DNA from: Desulfuromusa sp.
GTDB taxonomy: Bacteria; Desulfobacterota; Desulfuromonadia; Desulfuromonadales; Geopsychrobacteraceae
Direction of reading: 5' to 3'
Assembly: GCA_023145655.1 (NCBI GenBank)
Contig: JAGLDI010000147.1
Span: 1-10,265, forward strand
DNA: 10,265 bases
The notes beneath the pieces were generated by a model. The model was not told the DNA's origin. It worked only from the letters and a program-made list of their open reading frames with translations, and made no database searches. Positions 4,984-10,265 of the stretch are shown piece after piece; within the stretch, counting starts at the first letter, position 1, and every line of letters starts with the position of its first letter. The position numbers were made by a program, and so were the translations under genes.

Positions 4984-6132
4984 ATGAATATTAGTTTAAA
5001 AGAGATAATTGACTTGGATGACCTGCGAGAGTTAATGCTTTTTTTTCATGAAGCAGCAGGGATCTCTGTTGGTGTGATGGATGCAGAGAATAATTGGCTG
5101 GTATCCATTGGTTGGCAAGATATCTGTACGAACTTTCATCAAATTGCTCCTGGGAGCCGTAAAAACTGCATCTTGAGTGAAACAGAAATCCAGAAATATT
5201 TGGATAAGAAGGAGTATCTCACCTATCCCTGCCCGAATGGGTTGATTGAGATAGCGATCCCAATTCTGCTCGATAAGGTCCCCCTGGGGTTCTTTTTTCT
5301 TGGACAATTTCTCCACCATCCCCCAGATCATGATTATTTTCGACGACAGGCAGTTGCCTATGGTTTTGATGTAGAAGCTTATCTTCAAGCGCTGGAAACC
5401 GTTCCGATTGTTTCTAAACAGCGAATCGATTATTTGATGAAATTCTTTGTCCTTTTTTTTGATCTTCTGACCCGCATAGGCTCTGAAAACCAACAACGGC
5501 ACTTGGCAGAATTAAAAATTAAGCAGGCCAGGGAACAGTTGGAGTCCCGGGTGGAGGAGCGGACTATCGAACTGAATCGTGCTTTGATTGAGGTCGGAGA
5601 TCTTGCAGCTCAGCTGAATGAAAGTCTAAAAAAGGTTGGACAGTTAGCAATGACAGATTCTTTGACCGAGACCTATAATCGCCGTAAATTTGATGAGATT
5701 GTTGTCAAAGAGCATCATCTTGCTAATCATGGGGGGACCCCCTTTTCGTTAATTATGTTTGATATTGATCACTTTAAGAAGGTTAATGATAAATTTGGAC
5801 ATAGCGCTGGAGATCAGGTGCTAATACATCTTTCCCGGATGATACGTGGTTTGGTTCGTCAGGGAGATTTGCTGATTCGTTGGGGGGGGGAGGAGTTCTT
5901 AATTCTGTTGCCCAGTACTCAGATTGAGGAGGCCGGACCCTTTGCCGAGCGGATCAGGCAGGAGGTGGAGCATGAGCAATTTCCAGTAGTTGGAGCAATT
6001 ACAATCAGTCTTGGTGTTGCTCAACTCCGAGAAGGGGATAGCACTGACACCCTTATCAAAAGGGTTGACCTTGCTCTTTATCAAGCTAAACAGGATGGGC
6101 GAAATCGGGTTGTAATGTGTCCTGAATTGTAG
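4984..6132 (+). CDS. PocR-domain diguanylate cyclase (GGEEF)
   Basis: 382 residues from ATG 4984. Residues about 5-165 form a PocR sensory domain: DLDDLRELMLFFHEAAG, VMDAENNW, then three spaced cysteines in DICTNF (Cys48), KNCILS (Cys62) and YPCPNGL (Cys83), and an FFLGQF strand. A coiled coil (about 170-222) leads to a complete GGDEF domain (222-380): DSLTETYNRR, FDIDHFKKVND with Asp260 and guanine-reading Asn268, GHSAGD with Asp277, GGEEF at 301-305, and an intact inhibitory site RQGD at 292-295, exactly five residues ahead. It should therefore make c-di-GMP from two GTP and be feedback-inhibited. It is cytosolic unless the ATG at 4915 is used, which would add 23 hydrophobic residues; the promoter position argues against that. 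Neither start has a strong ribosome site (GGGG is only 3 bases from 4984). Nine consecutive G encode the active-site glycines (5882-5890). Confidence 0.88.
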   Translation: MNISLKEIIDLDDLRELMLFFHEAAGISVGVMDAENNWLVSIGWQDICTNFHQIAPGSRKNCILSETEIQKYLDKKEYLTYPCPNGLIEIAIPILLDKVPLGFFFLGQFLHHPPDHDYFRRQAVAYGFDVEAYLQALETVPIVSKQRIDYLMKFFVLFFDLLTRIGSENQQRHLAELKIKQAREQLESRVEERTIELNRALIEVGDLAAQLNESLKKVGQLAMTDSLTETYNRRKFDEIVVKEHHLANHGGTPFSLIMFDIDHFKKVNDKFGHSAGDQVLIHLSRMIRGLVRQGDLLIRWGGEEFLILLPSTQIEEAGPFAERIRQEVEHEQFPVVGAITISLGVAQLREGDSTDTLIKRVDLALYQAKQDGRNRVVMCPEL

Positions 6133-6215
6133 ATTTATATGAAAGGTGTTAGATTGACTGGATATTACAATTCATTTTTTCTGTAAGATAAAACTTAAAA
6201 TAGTGGAGCAACACA

Positions 6216-6758
6216 ATGAGAAACTGCACCAAAATAATTTTATTCATATTTTTGGCCGTTATATTTTCTACACAGGGCTATGCCGCATCTGCAGTTGAGC
6301 TGAATACCAAGGCCGATGCATCATTGAAAGAGCTTTATACTAAAACAGGGGCAGCTAAGGAATTGTCAAAAAAATCTGTGGGCATACTGATTTTTCCTGC
6401 TGTATACAAGGCTGGCATTGGTATTGGTGGTGAATATGGGGAAGGGGTTCTTCGCATCAAGGGGAAAACTGTAGATTATTATTCGACAGCAGGAGCTTCA
6501 ATTGGGTTTCAACTTGGCGCCCAGAAAAAAAGTATTATTTTACTGTTTATGACCCAATCAGCATTGTCAAACTTTCAGAGTAGTAAGGGATGGGAAGCAG
6601 GCGTTGATGGGTCCGTTGCCATAGTTGAATTTGGAGCAGGAAAGGACTTTGATACAAAAACGGTTACAAGTTCCATTGTCGGTTTTGTTTTCAGTAATAA
6701 AGGTCTTATGTACAACCTTTCTCTAGAAGGGTCAAAGATGACAAAAATCAAGAAATAG
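6216..6758 (+). CDS. Secreted SYLF-domain (Ysc84-like) lipid-binding protein
   Basis: 180 residues with a Sec signal peptide: R2, K6, a hydrophobic core 7-17 and a probable cut after GYA (residue 23). The mature part is a SYLF domain: ELYTKTGAAKELSKKSVGILIFP, a typical opening helix and strand, then KAGIGIGGEYGEGVL (65-79), DYYSTAGASIGFQLGAQ (87-103), a MTQSALSNFQ helix, and the ending SLEGSKMTKIKK. SYLF proteins bind phosphoinositides or actin in eukaryotes; bacterial ones are exported and poorly understood. GGAG at 6205-6208 lies 7 bases before the ATG. The 83 bases before the gene hold no convincing promoter, so read-through from the GGDEF gene is possible. It ends at a strong terminator shared with the convergent OmpA-type gene. 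Confidence 0.87.
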   Translation: MRNCTKIILFIFLAVIFSTQGYAASAVELNTKADASLKELYTKTGAAKELSKKSVGILIFPAVYKAGIGIGGEYGEGVLRIKGKTVDYYSTAGASIGFQLGAQKKSIILLFMTQSALSNFQSSKGWEAGVDGSVAIVEFGAGKDFDTKTVTSSIVGFVFSNKGLMYNLSLEGSKMTKIKK

Positions 6759-6786
6759 GGTTGTCTTAAGTTGAAAAAATTTCCAG

Positions 6787-6830
6787 AAATAAAGTCCGTA
6801 GACCTGCTTGATCTACGGACTTTATTTTTT
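6787..6830. terminator. Bidirectional rho-independent terminator
   Basis: A perfect 16-base stem (6787-6802 with 6812-6827; core AAAGTCCGTAGA) encloses a 9-base loop. The downstream side is T-rich (T run to 6830, then TATTTATT) for the + strand. On the left, a run of A at about 6774-6780 serves the - strand. It separates the convergent SYLF and OmpA-type genes and should stop both transcripts. Confidence 0.9.
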
Positions 6831-6833
6831 TAT

Positions 6834-7739
6834 TTATTCTGCTGTTGACGGTGTACCAAGGGGGACCAGCAGAATTTGAATTCGCCGATTTTGAGCACGA
6901 CCGGCAGCTTCTTTATTACTGGCAACCGGTTGGTATTCGCTGTACCCGGCGGCAATTAAGCGCTCTCCCTTCAGGCCAACCTTGTCCTGCAGAAAATGGA
7001 CAACACTGGTGGCTCGGGCCGTTGAAAGTTCCCAGTTAGAAGGGTAGCGTTCTATTAACCGGCTACTGATTTTGACGTTATCAGTATGCCCGGCAATCTG
7101 TAACGCTTTATCCGGAAATTTATTCAGGACATCACCGAGACTTTTGAGTACTTTTTGTCCCACCGGTTTAATTGCGGTTTTCCCGGAATCAAAAAGAATG
7201 TTGTTGAGCAGGTTGACCGATAATTGCCCTTCAAGGTTTGATATTGTCAATTCTCCCCGTTCTATTTCCGCCTCCAGGGCACCAACAAGTTGATTGTAGG
7301 TATTTTTAACTTTTGCCAGTCGTGCTTCTCGGGCAATTTTTTCTTTTTCCAGAGCCCGGTTCAGATCCTCAATAGTGGTTAGTAATTGGTCATTTGTCTG
7401 TTGCATATCGGCCAGTTGCTCACTCAATGCAGCAATTTGTTGTTGGTGAATCGTGAGGTTTCCCTCCTGTCGTTCCTCCGTGGCCTGGGCCGCCAGTAAA
7501 TCCCGTTGCAGTTTAGAGTTTTGCCGCAATATGTCAACCAGGCGGGCATTGAGATTAGAAAGGTCATCCTGAAGATTTTTTTTATCTTGACGTAACTCAC
7601 TGACAGTCGCCGAAAGGTCAGTGACATCATGAGTCAATAGATCAGCTTCGTTGACTTTTTGTTGGTAAGTGTTTTTGCTGACGCAAGCTCCCAAAACGAG
7701 GGGGAGCCCAAGCAGTAGGATAATGAGTAAACTTTTCAT
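6834..7739 (-). CDS. OmpA/MotB-domain lipoprotein with long coiled coil
   Basis: 301 residues. The signal peptide ends in lipobox LGAC (Cys19), so it is a lipoprotein; Val at +2 fits the outer membrane. A long heptad-rich coiled coil runs from about 25 to 172. The C-terminal OmpA-like domain (about 175-292) opens with NILFDSGKTAIKP and carries GHTDN (217-221), NWELSTARA (235-243, Arg242) and NRRIQI (284-289). Asp220 and Arg242 are the positions that hold the diaminopimelate side chain of peptidoglycan in this family. Role: a lipid-anchored spacer that ties the outer membrane to the cell wall. The start is ATG 7739, with AAGGAG 6 bases upstream (7746-7751). It is longer than Pal because of the coiled coil and lacks flagellar neighbours, so Pal or MotB naming is not justified. 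Confidence 0.9.
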   Translation of the reverse strand: MKSLLIILLLGLPLVLGACVSKNTYQQKVNEADLLTHDVTDLSATVSELRQDKKNLQDDLSNLNARLVDILRQNSKLQRDLLAAQATEERQEGNLTIHQQQIAALSEQLADMQQTNDQLLTTIEDLNRALEKEKIAREARLAKVKNTYNQLVGALEAEIERGELTISNLEGQLSVNLLNNILFDSGKTAIKPVGQKVLKSLGDVLNKFPDKALQIAGHTDNVKISSRLIERYPSNWELSTARATSVVHFLQDKVGLKGERLIAAGYSEYQPVASNKEAAGRAQNRRIQILLVPLGTPSTAE

Positions 7740-7798
7740 TTGCTGCTCCTTTTAAATATTTATAAAATTATCATTCTGTCTCTCTGGTTAAGACTCTA

Positions 7799-7826
7799 TT
7801 TTTACCACAAGTTGTGGAAATGTAAA
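7799..7826 (-). promoter_or_regulatory. Promoter of the OmpA-type lipoprotein, overlapped by palindromes
   Basis: On the - strand, TTTACA (7826-7821) and TAAAAA (7804-7799) are 16 bases apart. The spacer is filled by the palindrome CCACAA-G-TTGTGG (7805-7817), and the -35 overlaps a second inverted repeat, GTGGAAAT (7814-7821) with ATTTCCAC (7831-7838). This arrangement suits a repressor site, but no regulator is identified. Confidence 0.4.
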
Positions 7827-7859
7827 GGGGATTTCCACGACGAAGGCCCGTGTTTTCGG

Positions 7860-7889
7860 TTGCGAGTGTAATCAGTGATATGCTATAAA
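7860..7889 (+). promoter_or_regulatory. Promoter of the nadC-birA-coaX operon
   Basis: TTGCGA (7860-7865) and TATAAA (7884-7889) are 18 bases apart, with an extended -10 TG at 7881-7882. A small hairpin follows in the leader (CGGGT-TTTG-ACCCG, 7925-7938), just ahead of the nadC ribosome site GGAG (7943-7946). Confidence 0.5.
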
Positions 7890-7955
7890 TTGGATTCTTT
7901 TCCCCAATCATATCCATATATTTACGGGTTTTGACCCGGTCTGGAGTTTTAACCG

Positions 7956-8783
7956 ATGCAGTTTGAAATTGAAAGAATTGTCCGCACCGCATTGGCAGAG
8001 GATATTGGTCTGGGTGATGTAACGACCGAAGTTACGATAGCCCGGGATAGTGTTGCTCGCGCAGATTTGGTCGCCAAAGAAAACTTTACGTTAGCGGGGA
8101 TTGATGTTGCTGAGGTGGTTTTCCGTACCCTTGACCGTGATGTCCGCTTTGAAAAGATCTTTGTTGATGGGCAATCTGTGCGTAAGGGAGAGGTTATTGC
8201 CTGGTTGAAAGGAAAATCTTCCGTTCTGTTGCAGGGGGAACGTGTCGCACTGAATTTATTGCAGAGAATGAGTGGGATTGCCAGCTTAACCGCTCAATAT
8301 GTTGCTGCGGTGGAAGGGACAACCGCAAAAATTGTTGATACCCGCAAGACGGTTCCCGGGTTACGGGCTCTGGATAAATATTCTGTGCGCATGGGGGGTG
8401 GGTGGAACCATCGGATCGGTTTGTTCGACGGGGTTCTTATCAAAGAAAATCATATCGCTGCTGCTGGTGGAATCTCTGCCGCCATTGAAAGGGCGAAAGG
8501 GAAGCTTTCACATACCCTTAAAATTGAAATTGAAACGCGAAATCTGGCGGAAGCTGAGGAAGCACTCCTGGCTGGTGCCGATATCATTATGCTGGACAAT
8601 ATGAGCCTTGCTGAAATGTCTCAGGGTGTTGAACTGATTGCCGGCAGAGCGTTGGTTGAAGCTTCCGGGGGGGTCAATTTGGAACGGGTTCGGGATATTG
8701 CAGAAACGGGCGTTGACATTATTTCCGTTGGAGCATTGACTCATTCTGTTTCGGCAGCTGATATTTCCATGTTATTTAATTAA
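7956..8783 (+). CDS. nadC: Nicotinate-nucleotide pyrophosphorylase (quinolinate phosphoribosyltransferase)
   Basis: 275 residues, the usual length. It converts quinolinate and PRPP to nicotinate mononucleotide, CO2 and pyrophosphate in de novo NAD synthesis, in the cytosol. Family landmarks: EDIGLGDVTTE near the start (15-25), GERVALNLLQRMSGIA (94-109), VDTRKTVPGLRALDKYSV (127-144), the glycine loop RMGGGWNHR (145-153), LIKENHI with Lys163 and His166, EIETRN (191-196), IMLDNM (211-216) and EASGGV (235-240). Substrate-binding Arg, Lys and His residues are all in place. ATG 7956 has GGAG 9 bases upstream. It is first in an operon with birA (11-base gap) and coaX, grouping NAD, biotin and CoA functions, an order seen in Geobacter relatives. 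Confidence 0.97.
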   Translation: MQFEIERIVRTALAEDIGLGDVTTEVTIARDSVARADLVAKENFTLAGIDVAEVVFRTLDRDVRFEKIFVDGQSVRKGEVIAWLKGKSSVLLQGERVALNLLQRMSGIASLTAQYVAAVEGTTAKIVDTRKTVPGLRALDKYSVRMGGGWNHRIGLFDGVLIKENHIAAAGGISAAIERAKGKLSHTLKIEIETRNLAEAEEALLAGADIIMLDNMSLAEMSQGVELIAGRALVEASGGVNLERVRDIAETGVDIISVGALTHSVSAADISMLFN

Positions 8784-8794
8784 TTGGAGAGCCA

Positions 8795-9778
8795 TTGACT
8801 TCACGCGACAGAATACAAACTTTGCTTCGCAGCCACCCAGGAGAGTATCTCTCCGGAGAGAAAATCAGCCATTTGCTGCATATTTCCCGGGCCGCTGTGT
8901 GGAAACAAGTTAAGGTCTTACGCGAATCAGGTTTTGACATTGAAGCCAAACATTCCCTGGGTTATCGATTGGTTGCTGCCCCTGACTTACTGGACGGTGC
9001 TGATATCGAAGCTGGCTTGGCTTGCCGGTTGATCGGCCAAAGGGTCGTTTCATTGACAGAAACAGATTCAACCAATATTCAAGCTCGCCGGATAGCTGAA
9101 GAGGGGGCGATCGAGGGTACGGTGGTTGTTGCTGATCAGCAAAATTCCGGTCGAGGTCGTCTTGGCCGGAGCTGGGAATCTCCTTCCGGAGTTAATCTTT
9201 ATTGTTCTATCTTATTGCGTCCCAAGATTCCCGTTCAACAGGCACCCCAACTCACTTTTCTTTCCGCCGTTGCCGTTGTTGAAACCCTGGAAGATGTTTG
9301 TCATCTGTCTGCAGAAGTGAAGTGGCCGAATGATATCCTGGTTAATGGTGCCAAAATCTGCGGATTACTCAACGAAATGAATGCTGAGACAGAGCAGATT
9401 CATTTTGTTATACTCGGGGTCGGTGTTAATCTTAATATGACAGCAAGTCAGTTTCCTGATGGCCTCAATTACCCTGCAACCTCAGCTCTCCTGGAAACTG
9501 GAAAGGCAGTTGATCGGTTAGTTTTTTTACGGGCATTTATACAACGTCTGGATCTCTACTATTCTGAATTTCTACGGGAAGGATTCTCTCCAATAAGGCG
9601 CCGCTGGGAAAGTCTCTGTAAGTTAATCAATGTACAAGTTGAGGTCGACCAGGGAAGTCATCGTTGCTGTGGTACCGTTGTGGGGCTGGATGTTGATGGA
9701 GCGTTACGATTGCAGCTGAATAATGGCAAAGTTGAGCGAATTCTTGCCGGTGATATTCGACCAACTGAAAAAAAATAA
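8795..9778 (+). CDS. birA: Bifunctional biotin-[acetyl-CoA-carboxylase] ligase / biotin operon repressor
   Basis: 327 residues. It activates biotin with ATP to biotinyl-AMP and transfers it to the carrier lysine of carboxylases; the ligand-bound form represses biotin genes. Layout: winged helix (1-60; SRAAVWKQVKVLRESGF recognition region), catalytic domain (about 80-275) and C-terminal SH3-like domain (about 278-325). Key motifs: ETDSTN (89-94), GRGRLGRSW (119-127), the adenylate loop, KWPNDILVNGAKICGLL (176-192) with catalytic Lys187, and LGVGVNLN (207-214). The DNA-binding domain marks it as a group II BirA. The start is TTG at 8795, chosen for the 11-base gap after nadC and the GGAGAG at 8785-8790; no upstream ATG fits. 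No bio genes are in the window. Confidence 0.96.
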   Translation: MTSRDRIQTLLRSHPGEYLSGEKISHLLHISRAAVWKQVKVLRESGFDIEAKHSLGYRLVAAPDLLDGADIEAGLACRLIGQRVVSLTETDSTNIQARRIAEEGAIEGTVVVADQQNSGRGRLGRSWESPSGVNLYCSILLRPKIPVQQAPQLTFLSAVAVVETLEDVCHLSAEVKWPNDILVNGAKICGLLNEMNAETEQIHFVILGVGVNLNMTASQFPDGLNYPATSALLETGKAVDRLVFLRAFIQRLDLYYSEFLREGFSPIRRRWESLCKLINVQVEVDQGSHRCCGTVVGLDVDGALRLQLNNGKVERILAGDIRPTEKK

Positions 9779-9807
9779 CTGGATAGTGGTGGGAGCTAAA
9801 GAAGCAG

Positions 9808-10265
9808 ATGTTATTGGTTGTTGACGTCGGAAATAGCAATACCGTCCTCGGAATTTATGATGGTCAAAGTTTGCTGGCAAACTGGCGGGTTGGGACAGAT
9901 AAACACCGAACTGTTGATGAATACGCCATGTTAATCAATGACCTGTTTTGTTTGTCAAAATTGCAGTTCTCAGACTTAAGTGATGTTATTGTCTCAAGTG
10001 TTGTCCCCCCGATGCTGGATACTTTTGCCGGACTTTGTCAGAAGTATTTCCAGTTGACTCCCTATATTGTTGGTCCGGGGATGAAAACGGGTATGCCAAT
10101 TCAATATGATAATCCGCGGGAAGTTGGTGCAGATCGCATTGTTAATGCCATTGCCGCTTACGAAAAATCCAAGTGTGGCTTGATTGTTGTTGATTTTGGT
10201 ACGGCAACGACTTTTGATGTGATTTCCCCGGACGGTAGTTATCAGGGGGGGGCTATTGCTCCCGG
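9808..10265 (+). CDS. coaX: Type III pantothenate kinase (partial, runs off the right edge)
   Basis: 152 codons are present; the frame is open to the end of the window, so the C-terminal part lies outside. It phosphorylates pantothenate with ATP, the first step of CoA synthesis; type III enzymes are not feedback-inhibited by CoA. Motifs: [13 protein letters not shown] (6-18), the phosphate-binding start of the actin-like fold; EYAMLI; SSVVPP (63-68); [17 protein letters not shown] (102-118) with catalytic Asp109; [13 protein letters not shown] (127-139); and GGAIAP at the edge. ATG 9808 is 29 bases after the birA stop. The ribosome site is modest (GGGAG 12 bases upstream at 9791-9795). Eight consecutive G lie at 10245-10252 within the GGA stretch. 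Confidence 0.95.
   Translation, partial: MLLVVDVGNSNTVLGIYDGQSLLANWRVGTDKHRTVDEYAMLINDLFCLSKLQFSDLSDVIVSSVVPPMLDTFAGLCQKYFQLTPYIVGPGMKTGMPIQYDNPREVGADRIVNAIAAYEKSKCGLIVVDFGTATTFDVISPDGSYQGGAIAP

Noticed and set aside
5731..5746. GGGGGGACCCCC followed by TTTT, resembling a terminator
   Set aside because: The hairpin would have almost no loop and lies inside the GGDEF coding sequence.
6154..6189. TTGACT and TAAGAT upstream of the SYLF gene as a promoter
   Set aside because: The spacing of 24 bases is too long for a sigma-70 promoter.
7740..7955. Cyclic-dinucleotide (GEMM) riboswitch in an intergenic leader
   Set aside because: I looked because of the GGDEF genes, here and in the other gaps, and saw none of the conserved GEMM core.
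7771..7992. 73-codon open frame on the - strand between the OmpA-type gene and nadC
   Set aside because: It crosses the predicted nadC promoter and nadC start, lacks a ribosome site and has no recognisable domain.

Overview
The window looks like chromosome of a Desulfuromonadales-type bacterium (Geobacter / Desulfuromonas / Pelobacter relatives). This is inferred from the nadC-birA-coaX cofactor cluster, a LivF-type transporter gene, two c-di-GMP-type signalling genes, a PocR-GGDEF sensor, and a palindromic intergenic repeat of a kind I associate with this group. Base composition is moderate, and there are several unusually long G runs inside genes.

Layout. 1-327: 3' end of a branched-chain amino-acid ABC transporter ATPase (livF). 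363-680 (-): a short ORF that is the C-terminal part of a GntR-family FCD domain with no DNA-binding domain, probably a gene remnant. 758-2502 (+): a translationally coupled pair, a membrane sensor with HAMP and a divergent GGDEF domain (GGDDY), and a coiled-coil lipoprotein; the pair resembles the GlrK/QseE sensor and QseG lipoprotein with the kinase replaced by a GGDEF domain. 2510-3574 (-): class III old yellow enzyme (YqjM-like). 3635-3779: about 145-bp imperfect palindromic repeat. 3790-4740 (-): two-gene unit of a double-TM2 membrane protein and a carboxymuconolactone decarboxylase-family protein. 4984-6132 (+): PocR-GGDEF diguanylate cyclase with all catalytic and inhibitory motifs. 6216-6758 (+): secreted SYLF (Ysc84-like) protein, converging through a strong two-way terminator on 6834-7739 (-), an OmpA-domain coiled-coil lipoprotein. 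7956 to the end (+): nadC, birA and a partial coaX, a compact cofactor operon (NAD, biotin, CoA) with its own promoter.

How they fit. The right third is housekeeping. The left and middle are accessory: two GGDEF proteins with different chemistry (one canonical and feedback-inhibited, one with Ser at both guanine-recognition positions), two outer-membrane lipoproteins, and small redox or membrane genes. The most interesting item is the GlrK/QseG-like sensor pair with its divergent GGDEF output. I see no CRISPR array, tRNA, rRNA, complete IS element or phage gene. All homology calls are from reading motifs; no search was run.
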